Counted from the stretch's first letter, positions 1 to 8,761 are shown. The stretch is DNA of 64,000 bases from Lysinibacillus sp. FSL M8-0337 (GCF_038593855.1 NZ_CP151996.1:3038001-3102000), one strand, 5' to 3'. A program made the numbers and translations. The notes: generated by a model not told the origin, from the sequence alone.

Positions 1-860
1 TCTGTTACAAAAGTTTTGGCAATTGCTTTTCCTATAACAGCAATTGTACGATTTAACTCATCTTCTGTATTATCGATGCCACCTAATTCAATTAAAATCA
101 TCTCTTTAGCTAAATCTTGATTGTAGCGACCATCTACATTATCACCACTTTTCGATATAACCCCTCTTGAAACCTTTGGCACAATGTCATTCATGGCAGC
201 AGAAAGACTTTCTGCATAAGCCGTATTCCATCTGTAATTTTTATGTTCTGCTCCTACGACTATGGCAATACGTGCATATGATTGATTGTTGTACATGGTA
301 GTTGTCGCATCCCGCTTGGCAGAATCTCGATGCAAATCAATTATTAAATTATAGGATTGCTCTTGTAAACGGCTTGATAGATATGGACGTACTGTGTTAT
401 AAGCTTGTGGAAAAGTTTTGCCTTCCGATTTCATTACCTTCATCACATCAACATCTAATACATCCGTCTGGATACCGTTCATACTAAAGTGCTTGGAAAT
501 GGCGTCTTGTAAGTTATAAATATTTGTTTTGTCATCATAAACCGCCACTTTTCCGCTAACTGCTTTTACCATCGGTTGATAGGCTTCTTGTGAATGTGTA
601 AATAACAATAATACTTTAAATGGATCCTGCTCTTTTGTCGGCTCTGACGTCGATTCTGGTGTCGATTCTGGCGTCTGCTCTTTCGTCTTCTCTAGTTCAC
701 TTTCTTCTTCTAAATTTGTAGCGGCAAACACGACTTGTTTATCCTCTGGTTGTTTAATCGGAGTCGATGCTTGCTTGTTGAACGGAAGTTGCCCAGCAAT
801 GACTGGTAATACGAAAAAGAACAATAATAGACCAATTGACCATTGTAGTTTTTTTAGCAA
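1..860 (-). CDS. spoIIP: stage II sporulation protein P (partial, C-terminus beyond left edge)
   Basis: SpoIIP is the cell-wall amidase/endopeptidase of the DMP engulfment machine in the mother-cell membrane. The reading frame is open to the left edge, so the C-terminus is missing. Visible parts: an N-terminal hydrophobic segment (about residues 5-22), an acidic linker with a TPEST/STPEST-like repetition, then the catalytic domain with a THSQEAY motif (usual family form THTTEAY), a DLHRD motif, and the conserved ELGGIDNT near the edge. I chose the TTG start at 860-858, which has AGGAGGG seven bases upstream; a GTG six bases further upstream sits too close to that site. It follows gpr on the same strand, as in Bacillus. 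The ribosome site lies in a strong hairpin. Confidence 0.95.
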   Translation of the reverse strand, partial: MLKKLQWSIGLLLFFFVLPVIAGQLPFNKQASTPIKQPEDKQVVFAATNLEEESELEKTKEQTPESTPESTSEPTKEQDPFKVLLLFTHSQEAYQPMVKAVSGKVAVYDDKTNIYNLQDAISKHFSMNGIQTDVLDVDVMKVMKSEGKTFPQAYNTVRPYLSSRLQEQSYNLIIDLHRDSAKRDATTTMYNNQSYARIAIVVGAEHKNYRWNTAYAESLSAAMNDIVPKVSRGVISKSGDNVDGRYNQDLAKEMILIELGGIDNTEDELNRTIAVIGKAIAKTFVT

Positions 861-861
861 A

Positions 862-901
862 GTCACACCCTCCTCCCCTTATCGTATGGAGGGGATGTGT
901 C
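862..901 (-). promoter_or_regulatory. hairpin sequestering the spoIIP ribosome binding site
   Basis: On the minus strand GACACATCCCCTCC (901-888) can pair with GGAGGGTGTGAC (873-862) across a 14-base loop. The second arm contains the spoIIP Shine-Dalgarno AGGAGGG and ends two bases before the TTG start codon. No U-run follows, so this is not a typical intrinsic terminator. Translational control of spoIIP is an inference. Confidence 0.5.
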
Positions 902-917
902 TTTTAGAACGATGAAT

Positions 918-1934
918 TTATAGATCGTTTGCCCATTTTGTAAGCATAGTTGAAATGAGTGTTGCATACCGATCTATCCAATAATCGGCTTCTTTCGGTG
1001 TGACCATTAACTGTGCATGTGAAGCAGCAAAAGTCTCTTCAAAAAGCTGTTGACGTTCCTCTTTTGACCATGTTGCCCATTCACCGAAAATGGGTGTAAC
1101 AAGGGACATATCCAGTTCTTTATTAATATCTGGACGCCATGAAGATAATGATAATTTAGATGAAGGTTTTCCTCTCTCAGCAACTCGCGCGGCAATAGTG
1201 CGTAACATCACCTCTACTGCGTCAGCAATTAGCACGGGTGCATCAACAACTGTTGGAATCCCAATTGCTGTGACAGGGATACCAAGCATTTCTAAAGATA
1301 TTTCCTTGCGTTGATTGCCGACACCTGAACCTGGATGAATACCCGTATCGGTAAGTTGGATAGTTTTACATAAGCGGTCGCTTGCTCTTGTTGCGAGGGC
1401 ATCTACGACAATGATTAGTTTTGGTTGTAGACGCTCAGCTAATGCTGCTACAAATTCACCTGTTTCATAGCCTGTTTGCCCCGTCACACCTGGTGCATAC
1501 ATGACAAATTTGTCATCGATTTTATCTAGACTATGCAAGTGATCGATAACATATGGTCCTATGGCATCTGGCGTTATCGTTCGATTGCCAAGCCCTATAA
1601 TTAATATTTTGTCATCCTTCTGCCAGGAAATTGATTCATGTAACGTTTTAAAGTTTGCTAGCAAGGCTTTTTCAAGTTGTTCAAATCCATCCTCATCTTC
1701 TAATGTAAGCGTTGGTACGGAAAGGGTTATATATTTCCCTTCTTTTTTGCCTATTTGTTTCTTGCCTTCTGCGTTCACTTGGACATCGGTTATTTTCACG
1801 CGTCCTGCAGTGCGGTCTTCTATTTGAACCCCAGATGATTGTTCAAGTGTTTCTTTTTGTTCCTTCGTTTGATGTAAAACGACCTCTTCAGATTCATCAA
1901 TTAAATCAGTCCGTTGCCAATTTAAATTTTGCAT
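918..1934 (-). CDS. gpr: germination protease (GPR)
   Basis: GPR is the aspartic-type endoprotease of the spore core that degrades small acid-soluble proteins at germination. The 338-residue product has the typical RTDLIDESEEVV start region, where the zymogen propeptide is processed, followed by the conserved ITVVDALATRASDR-like core (here VVDALATRASDRL near 190) and GIHPGSGVGNQRKEIS. Length is slightly below the 370 residues of B. subtilis GPR. The ATG at 1934 has a GAGGTGAG ribosome site. A very good forespore sigma-G promoter lies just upstream. It is divergent from rpsT and followed by spoIIP, the order seen in Bacillus. Confidence 0.96.
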   Translation of the reverse strand: MQNLNWQRTDLIDESEEVVLHQTKEQKETLEQSSGVQIEDRTAGRVKITDVQVNAEGKKQIGKKEGKYITLSVPTLTLEDEDGFEQLEKALLANFKTLHESISWQKDDKILIIGLGNRTITPDAIGPYVIDHLHSLDKIDDKFVMYAPGVTGQTGYETGEFVAALAERLQPKLIIVVDALATRASDRLCKTIQLTDTGIHPGSGVGNQRKEISLEMLGIPVTAIGIPTVVDAPVLIADAVEVMLRTIAARVAERGKPSSKLSLSSWRPDINKELDMSLVTPIFGEWATWSKEERQQLFEETFAASHAQLMVTPKEADYWIDRYATLISTMLTKWANDL

Positions 1935-1952
1935 TCAGCTCACCTCAATTAG

Positions 1953-1982
1953 TAGTTTGTTCAAACTGTCAAGTAAATATTC
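1953..1982 (-). promoter_or_regulatory. sigma-G type promoter of gpr
   Basis: On the minus strand GAATA (1982-1978) is followed by exactly 18 bases and CAAACTA (1959-1953). The sigma-G consensus as I know it is GHATR-N18-CATWHTA, so only one position differs. It lies 18 bases upstream of the gpr start, fitting forespore expression of the protease. Confidence 0.7.
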
Positions 1983-1996
1983 TTTGCATTTATCTA

Positions 1997-2025
1997 TTGC
2001 AATTTAGCCTAGCGTTTGTTAAAAT
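1997..2025 (+). promoter_or_regulatory. sigma-A promoter of rpsT
   Basis: TTGCAA (1997-2002), 17-base spacer, TAAAAT (2020-2025), followed by a leader of roughly 65 bases to the rpsT start. It is divergent from the gpr promoter, with the two -35 regions about 15 bases apart. Confidence 0.65.
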
Positions 2026-2097
2026 GATTTTTGTTGTATTGACACAAGAAATCAATGAGAAGATATCATCTCGTACCTATTTTAGGAGGTGAAAGAT

Positions 2098-2346
2098 ATG
2101 CCAAACATTAAATCTGCGATTAAACGCGTAAAAGTTAACGAAAAAGCAAACGTTGCTAACTCTCAAGCTAAATCTGCAATGCGTACTACAGTGAAAAAAG
2201 CTGAAAACGCTGTTGCTGCTAACGCTGAAAACGCACAAGAACTTTTACAAGCAGCTTACAAATCTTTAGATAAAGCAGCTTCAAAAGGACTTATCCACAA
2301 AAACGCGGCGGCTCGTAAAAAGTCTCGCCTAGCTAAAAAAGCGTAA
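2098..2346 (+). CDS. rpsT: 30S ribosomal protein S20
   Basis: S20 binds 16S rRNA in the small subunit. The 82-residue product starts [11 protein letters not shown] and is rich in lysine and alanine throughout, with the typical ending KKSRLAKKA. The ATG at 2098 is chosen because AGGAGGTGAAAGAT ends directly before it; an in-frame GTG at 2089 is part of that ribosome site. It is a single-gene unit on the plus strand, divergent from gpr, with its own promoter and terminator. Confidence 0.98.
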   Translation: MPNIKSAIKRVKVNEKANVANSQAKSAMRTTVKKAENAVAANAENAQELLQAAYKSLDKAASKGLIHKNAAARKKSRLAKKA

Positions 2347-2358
2347 GTGTTTATAAAG

Positions 2359-2394
2359 GATCAGTTTACTCTTCTTGAGTAACTGGTCTTTTTT
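2359..2394 (+). terminator. rho-independent terminator of rpsT
   Basis: GATCAGTTTACTC and GAGTAACTGGTC pair with a one-base bulge over a short loop, followed by six T. Confidence 0.8.
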
Positions 2395-2424
2395 CGTTTT
2401 TCAACAATTATAGGATTGCCCATT

Positions 2425-2508
2425 AAAAAATCCGCTATGCTTCTTCGAAAAAACAGGAGACCCTAAAGGTGCTCCTTGTCTTCCCCTTGGAAAGGCACAG
2501 CGGATTTT
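2425..2508. repeat. structured inverted-repeat element
   Basis: AAAATCCGCTATGC (from 2427) pairs with GCACAGCGGATTTT (2495-2508). Inside, AGGAGACCC and GGTGCTCCT form a second, shorter imperfect stem. It lies between the convergent rpsT and the acyltransferase gene, and could be a bidirectional terminator or a decayed mobile repeat. Confidence 0.4.
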
Positions 2509-2558
2509 ATTTATCAGGAAAACGATTCATAGTTGCTATTTGTATGAATCTTCCTTAC

Positions 2559-3593
2559 CTAAATCACTCTTTTTAGATATGGTATTTTCTGCATAATCCA
2601 CACAACTATTGTGGAAAGCACTAAAATAATGAGTACTTGTAATGGAATAGCAAATAGCGGTTTGACAAAAAGCTCATTTTCATCAAAAAAGTACGGGCGG
2701 ACTTTATCTAAAATCATTGCATGTACTAAGTACACACCAAAACTTGTTTGCCCAATTAACTTAACAATTCTACTTGTCTCATAGCTTCCGCTTGCCACTT
2801 TACGATTGACCCAATATTTCACAAAGACAAAGAGAGCAATACTCATCGCAATAACATTTGGACTAGAATAAGAAAAAGCATAGCTTGTAAATTGTCCTTG
2901 CTGCTCTGTTAAAACATTTGTACGTAGGATTGTTTCAAGTGCTCCAACTATTCCTAGCATGTAAATTCCGACACGCCATTTTTTCGATAGTTCAAATGTC
3001 GCTAAATAGTAGCCAAGTATAAAGAAACCGATATACTCACTTAAAGGGAAAAACAACGTAAATTCATTACTCACAATATATGAATAATAACGGAAACCTC
3101 CATAAAATAATATCCAGAGAACAACCACATAGCCTATCATTTGTTTAGAGGCATGATTAACGAAAATATTAAAGACGGGCGCTAGTAAATAAATACCAAT
3201 CAGCGCATAAAAATACCACAAATGATAGTATATCTGATTATTAAAAAACATGATTAGAAACTCTTTCAACGAATACCCAGGATTCCACATATACGTTGCC
3301 CACGTATAATAGATTATCGACCAAGTAATAAAAGGTAGTAAAATTTTATTCGCACGTTTTTTAAAAAAAATACGCAGCGATTCTTCTTTCCGCCCAAGTA
3401 ACAGTGCCCCACTAATCATTAAAAAAATGGGCACACACCAGCGCGATAATGCATTATAAACAATGCCTGTTTGCCAGTCAAATAAAGTAATTTTGTCATA
3501 AAGCACGACATAAGGAGTCGCAGCATGCAAAAGTAATACGCCTAGAATTGCAATGGCTCTAAGGCTGTCCATGTACTGAATTCGTGTATGCAC
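2559..3593 (-). CDS. acyltransferase 3 family membrane protein
   Basis: This is an integral membrane O-acyltransferase of the Acyl_transf_3 group (OafA/WecH-like), which acetylates or succinylates sugars of cell-envelope polymers. About 344 residues with roughly ten hydrophobic segments. The diagnostic N-terminus reads YMDSLRAIAILGVLLLHA, with the catalytic-type histidine at the end of the first membrane segment, and a later HLWYFYALIG segment. I prefer the GTG at 3593, nine bases after GGGGGG; a TTG at 3599 is too close to it. No polysaccharide genes are adjacent, so the substrate is unknown. It is not part of the conserved rpsT-holA order of B. subtilis and looks like an insertion. Confidence 0.85.
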   Translation of the reverse strand: MHTRIQYMDSLRAIAILGVLLLHAATPYVVLYDKITLFDWQTGIVYNALSRWCVPIFLMISGALLLGRKEESLRIFFKKRANKILLPFITWSIIYYTWATYMWNPGYSLKEFLIMFFNNQIYYHLWYFYALIGIYLLAPVFNIFVNHASKQMIGYVVVLWILFYGGFRYYSYIVSNEFTLFFPLSEYIGFFILGYYLATFELSKKWRVGIYMLGIVGALETILRTNVLTEQQGQFTSYAFSYSSPNVIAMSIALFVFVKYWVNRKVASGSYETSRIVKLIGQTSFGVYLVHAMILDKVRPYFFDENELFVKPLFAIPLQVLIILVLSTIVVWIMQKIPYLKRVI

Positions 3594-3650
3594 GTTCAAA
3601 AACCCCCCACGACATTATACAACCATTCATGCCCAACTAGTTAATATTTT

Positions 3651-4661
3651 TTACAGTTGGCGTAGTAAAAATAGTTCTAAATATCGCTCGCGGTTTCCTC
3701 CTGCTGTTTTTAACTGTAAATCGACTTCTGCCAACTGATATAAAGCTTTCAATAAACTTTCTTCAGATGGACGGTTGCGTTGCTCAACCATTAACTTGAC
3801 ACGATAAGGGTGAATTTTTAAGTTTTTTGCAATTTGCTGTGGATGATAGCCCTTTTTCAGTAAATAAAACACATTCGACATCGTCCGTACATTCGAAGCA
3901 AGAAGCCCGACAAGCATAATCGGCTCCTGTTTTTGGCGCAATAAATCATGGTAAATCGACAATGCCGCTACAGGGTCATGTGCAAAATATGCGTTTAACA
4001 TTTTAAAGGCATCCTGTTCTAACGTTTTTGCGACTAAATCTTCTACGAGCATCGTTGTTATTTCTCCGCCCTCACCTACATAGAGTGATAGTTTTTCCAT
4101 TTCCATCTGTAGCTGTAGCATATTCGGTCCAACCATTGATACAAGCTGCTCAATAGCACTTTGTGTAATCGTATTGCCCTGTGCTTTCACAAGTCCTTGA
4201 ATCCATACTGCTAAATCTTGTTCTTTTGGCGTTTCGGCTTGGACAATGAGCGCATGCTCTTTCATCATTTTTGTCACTTTTTTACGTTCATCTAGCTTTT
4301 CATATGGTGCAATAAAAACCGTAACAGAAAAATCGGAAGGATTTGCAAGCCATGCCTCCAAACGTTTCAAATCATGCTCGATTTTTTCTTTCCCTTTTTC
4401 AGTTGCCTTTAAAAACGATGCATTTTTAGCAATTACTAGTTTACGCTCTGAAAAAAATGGAATCGTATCCGCTTCATCCATCACGACATCTACCGGTAAT
4501 TCTTCCAAATCAAAAGTAGTCATTTCAATTTCTTCTTCTGTGCCGAGTGCTTCCTTTAAACGCTTCACTGTTTCGTCTATAAAATAGCTTTCTTCACCAA
4601 TGATTAAGTATACAGGTGCAAGCTGACCTTTTTTTATATTGTTCCAAACCGTTGATATCAT
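3651..4661 (-). CDS. holA: DNA polymerase III subunit delta
   Basis: The delta subunit opens the beta sliding clamp as part of the clamp loader. The 336-residue product has the typical PVYLIIGEESYFIDETV start, where Walker A is degenerate as usual for delta, a central DSVTVFIAPY-like strand (here FSVTVFIAPYEKLD) and the C-terminal collar region ending RERYLELFLLRQL. The ATG at 4661 follows ATGGAGGT with good spacing; the open frame reaches 4682 but has no better site. It corresponds to yqeN, between comEC and rpsT in B. subtilis, as here. Confidence 0.95.
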   Translation of the reverse strand: MISTVWNNIKKGQLAPVYLIIGEESYFIDETVKRLKEALGTEEEIEMTTFDLEELPVDVVMDEADTIPFFSERKLVIAKNASFLKATEKGKEKIEHDLKRLEAWLANPSDFSVTVFIAPYEKLDERKKVTKMMKEHALIVQAETPKEQDLAVWIQGLVKAQGNTITQSAIEQLVSMVGPNMLQLQMEMEKLSLYVGEGGEITTMLVEDLVAKTLEQDAFKMLNAYFAHDPVAALSIYHDLLRQKQEPIMLVGLLASNVRTMSNVFYLLKKGYHPQQIAKNLKIHPYRVKLMVEQRNRPSEESLLKALYQLAEVDLQLKTAGGNRERYLELFLLRQL

Positions 4662-4826
4662 ATTTTTACCTCCATCTAGCAATACTATTAGTATACATGA
4701 TTTAGTTTCGGTTGTGACTTTGGGCTAAATTGTGTCGATTCCTTGCCACATTGGTAATTCGTCTTTTCGATATAGCTTTTATGAAAATGATGTCTTATAA
4801 TAAATAACAGAATTGGAGGGATGACA

Positions 4827-4964
4827 ATGAATCCATTTGAAGGTAAAAATATACAATGCAAACGTAACGATGCTATTGATTCTGGCGTTGGTTTCGGCGT
4901 ATCTTTTGGGGTTTTCACTATTATGTTTATCATCGCAGTAATAGTAGACTACGCAGCGATGTAA
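4827..4964 (+). CDS. yqzM: YqzM family small membrane protein
   Basis: A 45-residue protein beginning MNPFEGKNIQCKRNDAIDS, then a single hydrophobic segment (about 22-41) ending DYAAM. It matches the YqzM family, whose B. subtilis member also carries the KRNDAIDS box and lies at the same place near comEC and holA on the opposite strand. Function is unknown. The ATG at 4827 has GGAGGG six bases upstream; an ATG at 4821 abuts that site. It ends in a terminator shared with the convergent comEC. Confidence 0.88.
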   Translation: MNPFEGKNIQCKRNDAIDSGVGFGVSFGVFTIMFIIAVIVDYAAM

Positions 4965-4984
4965 GCTACCTTTTATACCAATGT

Positions 4985-5019
4985 AAAAGACCTTGTTCAG
5001 TTTTGGACAAGGTCTTTTT
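4985..5019. terminator. bidirectional terminator between yqzM and comEC
   Basis: AAAAGACCTTGT (4985-4996) and ACAAGGTCTTTT (5008-5019) form a 12-bp stem with T or A runs on both sides. It overlaps the last codons of comEC, whose TGA stop lies in the loop. Confidence 0.85.
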
Positions 5020-7162
5020 CAGTACGCACACCCCATCTATCTTTATGTGCGACCACTTCAATCGTACCATCTATCCCCGTTATCATCGTCGCTAATTCAC
5101 GCCGTCGAAAACGTTCGACTACTATGTCATGCGGGTGATTGTAGTGATTATTTCGTCCTGCACTAAAAATGGTTAATGTAGGCTGTAGTAGCTCTACAAA
5201 TGGTTCAATGCTTGAAGTTTTACTACCATGATGCCCCGCCTTTAAAAGCGTTATGTTTGCTAAATGTGGTCCATATTGATTTATTAACTGATATTCACCA
5301 GCTTCCTCTAAATCGCCTGTTAACAATGCACGAAACGATTCCTGTTGTATAAATAACACAAGGGAATCATTATTGCCCTCATAATGTGTATCATCGGGTA
5401 ATAAATAGTGAAAATTTGTCGACCCGACACGCCATGAAGTACCTTGCATTTTTTCTTTTACAGGAACTTTTTGTTTCGCCGCTTCCGATAATAAGTCTTG
5501 CATCACTGGTTTATCGAGGGAGCTAGGTGTTACATGAATTTCCCGCATCCTAATCTCCTCTAGCACTTCTTCTGCTCCCTCTACATGGTCAGCATCTGGG
5601 TGTGTCAATATCATTATATCCACCTGTCGAATACCTTTTCCTTTTAAAAACGGTACAATAACCTGCCTACCAACCTCATAGGGGCGCTTTGGAGCCTTCC
5701 AATCCTCTTCCTTGAATCGAAGTACACCTCCAGCATCGACGACGTATACGGTCCTTCTAAACGGTAATTCGATGACTGTACAATCACCCTGCCCTACATT
5801 TAAAAATGTCAGCCTCGTTTCGTTATATAATTTAGGTGCAAGTTCGATGCAAAGAGCAGGTATTAAAAGCAGCATGACAACTTTCCCATAGCGTCTCGCT
5901 TCTAAAAAATACAAGCTACTAAGCACGCTAACAAACGCTAGACATACTAGCCATAAAGCAGGTTTTCCAGGGGTCCATAGTTGCATCGGCAAAGCTTGTA
6001 AATATATGATGGCTTCCGAAAGCCAAGCGCGCAAAGGCTCATAAAATTTGAAAAATAGCTTAGCTAAAGGCATCGAGATGAACGAGATAATGAGCAGCAT
6101 CAGATTTGTCGGTAAAATAACAACTGAAAATAATGGCACAAAAACAATATTTGCAATAAACGATGAGATTGATAATTCGTAAAAGTGATAAAGTAATAGT
6201 GGATAAGCCAATAATTGGCATACAAACGTGATTAACAAAGACTTTAACAACCAGTGCCTGCCTTGCAAGATTGCATTCGAGTATAAAAGACTAACTGTTG
6301 CTAGATAGGATAACTGAAAGCCCAGTTGAAATATTACCCCAGGCTCCAGTAAAACAAAGCCAATAAAACTAATAGCTAATGCGTCATCAACTGGCATCTG
6401 CCACCTCGCAAAACGCATTAACATCACCAGTTCTACAACAGAAACAGCTCGAACTACAGAAGGCGCTCCACCGGCTAGCACACCATACATAGGCAACACA
6501 ATCAGTAGGATAATTGTCGCTATTTCTTTTCGTATACCTACTCGTAGCATTCCTTCATAAAACAACCATGAAACGAGTGCGACATGTAAGCCAGAAATGG
6601 CAAATAAATGCGTAATGCCTAGCTTCTGATATGCTCTTTGAAGCTCATCGTCTACATGATCCCGTAAACCAATTAGCAACGCCTGTGCCTCTGCTACAAG
6701 GGATGCAGGAAAAGCAGTTTCAATATGCTTTTTCAGGTGAAATCTGTACTTAGCAAGCACTATGCCTAAAGATTTCTCTTCTGCTATCAACGACCAGCTC
6801 TTGACTTCAAAAATGCCTCTTGCGCCTTTGCTCACTAAATATTTATCAAAAGACAAAGCGTAAGCATGTGCTGGTGGATTAGGTGCTACCAGTTCGCCCT
6901 CAACGACATAGGTAAAACCTGTAATAGATGTCGTTTCATAAAAATGTTTTTCTAGCTCTGAAGACAATGTATACATCACATAGAGTGTTTCACCTGTCTC
7001 TGTTTTTGCAAACCCACTAAGCCGTTGCCCATTAATTTTATAGTCGCTCGTCCATGTTAATTGAAAAGTTGACGGTAAAGGGGAAGGTTCCGTCAATCGA
7101 ATGGTGGAAAGATAGAAGAAAGAAAGAAGTCCAACACCTATAACGAGTGTTGGTATCAGCAT
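4997..7162 (-). CDS. comEC: DNA internalization competence protein ComEC (N-terminus uncertain)
   Basis: ComEC forms the membrane channel that takes up single-stranded DNA in transformation. Visible order: a periplasmic OB-type region, the multi-pass ComEC core with HLFAISGLHVALVSW, and a C-terminal metallo-beta-lactamase-like domain with FLNVGQGDCT, LTHPDADHVEG and LKAGHHGSKTS. From the ATG at 7162 the protein has 721 residues, short of about 776 in B. subtilis. The same frame stays open upstream to about 7318 and encodes two more hydrophobic helices (WIYVALAVLVASLAAH and AWLLVCVLLIALWLIF), but it contains no ATG, GTG or TTG. An ATT at 7306 behind AAGGTGAG would give 769 residues. It overlaps or nearly abuts comEB. 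Confidence 0.93.
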   Translation of the reverse strand: MLIPTLVIGVGLLSFFYLSTIRLTEPSPLPSTFQLTWTSDYKINGQRLSGFAKTETGETLYVMYTLSSELEKHFYETTSITGFTYVVEGELVAPNPPAHAYALSFDKYLVSKGARGIFEVKSWSLIAEEKSLGIVLAKYRFHLKKHIETAFPASLVAEAQALLIGLRDHVDDELQRAYQKLGITHLFAISGLHVALVSWLFYEGMLRVGIRKEIATIILLIVLPMYGVLAGGAPSVVRAVSVVELVMLMRFARWQMPVDDALAISFIGFVLLEPGVIFQLGFQLSYLATVSLLYSNAILQGRHWLLKSLLITFVCQLLAYPLLLYHFYELSISSFIANIVFVPLFSVVILPTNLMLLIISFISMPLAKLFFKFYEPLRAWLSEAIIYLQALPMQLWTPGKPALWLVCLAFVSVLSSLYFLEARRYGKVVMLLLIPALCIELAPKLYNETRLTFLNVGQGDCTVIELPFRRTVYVVDAGGVLRFKEEDWKAPKRPYEVGRQVIVPFLKGKGIRQVDIMILTHPDADHVEGAEEVLEEIRMREIHVTPSSLDKPVMQDLLSEAAKQKVPVKEKMQGTSWRVGSTNFHYLLPDDTHYEGNNDSLVLFIQQESFRALLTGDLEEAGEYQLINQYGPHLANITLLKAGHHGSKTSSIEPFVELLQPTLTIFSAGRNNHYNHPHDIVVERFRRRELATMITGIDGTIEVVAHKDRWGVRTEKDLVQN

Positions 7163-7284
7163 TGCCTCACCTTTAAAAATAAGCCATAATGCTATTAATA
7201 GAACACAAACAAGTAGCCAAGCTGACTTGTGTGCCGCAAGCGAAGCAACAAGTACAGCTAGTGCTACATAAATCCATTTATGCT

Positions 7285-7854
7285 TTATTGTATTTTGCCA
7301 AATAATGCACTCACCTTCTGTTCATAAGGGAGCAATTTTTCTGCTGGCATGCCGCTTTCACGTAATGCATTGAGCATATCTATGTACAAGGCTAATTTTT
7401 CATTTCTTAAAAAATCAATTTTACGCTCATCAAAGGGTACATGTAACACTTCTACACCTGCTTTTTTAAATAACTCTTGAGCATATGGATTATTTTTATA
7501 ATCCGTTGCATAATAGACACGTTCAATTCCTGCTTGAATAATAGACTTCGTACATGGCAAACAAGGGAAATGTGTCACATACAAATCTGCTCCTTTTGTC
7601 GGTGTACCGTACTTGGCGCATTGTAAAAGTGCATTCATCTCTGCATGCACCGTACGCACACAATGGTTATCAACAATATAGCAACCCTCTTCAATACAAT
7701 GTTCATCACCTGTAATTGAACCGTTATAGCCTCCTGCTATAATCCGTTTATCACGCACAACTGTTGCGCCTACTGCCAGTCTTGTACAAGTACTACGTAA
7801 CGCGAGTAAATGGCTTTGTGCCATGAAAAATTGATCCCAAGTAATACGCTCCAT
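7285..7854 (-). CDS. comEB: ComE operon protein 2, dCMP deaminase family
   Basis: A zinc-dependent deoxycytidylate deaminase homologue of the competence operon; the B. subtilis gene is not needed for transformation. The 189-residue product has the zinc site HAE at 70-72 and PCLPC at 97-101, plus extra metal ligands typical of dCMP deaminases (H52, C53, C58, H64, C65 region). The ATG at 7854 follows TAGGAGGTAGTCAT. It lies between comEA and comEC; the comEC frame begins inside its last codons. Confidence 0.95.
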   Translation of the reverse strand: MERITWDQFFMAQSHLLALRSTCTRLAVGATVVRDKRIIAGGYNGSITGDEHCIEEGCYIVDNHCVRTVHAEMNALLQCAKYGTPTKGADLYVTHFPCLPCTKSIIQAGIERVYYATDYKNNPYAQELFKKAGVEVLHVPFDERKIDFLRNEKLALYIDMLNALRESGMPAEKLLPYEQKVSALFGKIQ

Positions 7855-7975
7855 ATGACTACCTCCTAAATTTACTTACATTATCAACGAACTGTGCTAC
7901 TATACCACAGTCACTTTTCTACTCTAGTGTAGCCCTTTTAGAAAAGGGTCGTCAACTTCACATTATTTTGTAAAA

Positions 7976-8614
7976 TTAGTTAACCGTAATGGCATCTTTA
8001 AACTTTTCAAATGTTTTTTCACCGATACCTGCCACCTTTTTTACATCTTCTATTGTTTGGAAACGTCCATGTTCCTCACGGTAGGCAATAATACTTTGCG
8101 CCTTAGAAGGACCTATCCCAACTAATGTTGCCAGCTCTGTATGATTTGCCTTATTGACATTGATTTTATTATTCGTTGTCAGATTGCTTTCATTTGCTGT
8201 GGCAATGGTGAAACTGGACATTACGTCATCAAGTTTTTCACCTTTTACAGGAATATAAATAACCATTTCATCCTGCACCTTTTGCGCATGGTTAATGTGC
8301 CGTGTATCAGCGTCCTCACTATAGCCGCCTGCAAGCTGGACTGCATCTATCATTCGTTGATCTGGCTTAAGTGCATAGACACCTGGATGCAATACAGCAC
8401 CCTTTATATCAATAAGCACCTGCTGTACGACCGCTTCTTCAACAGGTTCTTCTATTATTGCTAGCTGTTCTGTCGGTTGGATTGTTTCGATGAGCTCTTC
8501 TTGGGGAAGTGAAGAGTCAAAATTCGAGAAAAAGAAGTAACAAAGTCCACTGATTACTAGTATGCTGGGGAGCAACACACTTTTCTTATACTTTTGCCAT
8601 AAAGATTGGATCAT
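7976..8614 (-). CDS. comEA: competence DNA receptor ComEA
   Basis: ComEA is the membrane-anchored protein that binds double-stranded DNA for uptake. The 212-residue product (B. subtilis 205) has one membrane anchor near 10-30 (SVLLPSILVISGLCYFFF), an acidic linker, an SLBB domain (VLIDIKGAVLHPGVYAL), and two helix-hairpin-helix motifs at the C-terminus (ELATLVGIGPSKAQSIIAYR and IEDVKKVAGIGEKTFEKF). The ATG at 8614 is chosen, with AAAGGA eight bases upstream; the open frame extends to 8647. It heads comEA-comEB-comEC. The comER gene that is divergent from it in B. subtilis is absent. Confidence 0.95.
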   Translation of the reverse strand: MIQSLWQKYKKSVLLPSILVISGLCYFFFSNFDSSLPQEELIETIQPTEQLAIIEEPVEEAVVQQVLIDIKGAVLHPGVYALKPDQRMIDAVQLAGGYSEDADTRHINHAQKVQDEMVIYIPVKGEKLDDVMSSFTIATANESNLTTNNKINVNKANHTELATLVGIGPSKAQSIIAYREEHGRFQTIEDVKKVAGIGEKTFEKFKDAITVN

Positions 8615-8761
8615 ATAAACCATCCTTTCTATGCAAAAGGTAATCATATGGAGTCTGTTTTAATCATATACTATCGTTCTACTGAAGAAAAGTAGATTGA
8701 TGCTATCTATCCAAAACTAAATTGTTCTAGCCATATATTTTTAAAAACTCATATTTAATCA

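Noticed and set aside
630..700. Short repeats of GTCGATTCTGG type
   Set aside because: They are the coding repeats of the Pro/Glu/Ser/Thr linker in SpoIIP, not a separate element.
4688..4933. 81-residue minus-strand ORF
   Set aside because: It lies opposite yqzM, whose sequence, ribosome site and location fit a known family; the minus-strand ORF has no ribosome site.
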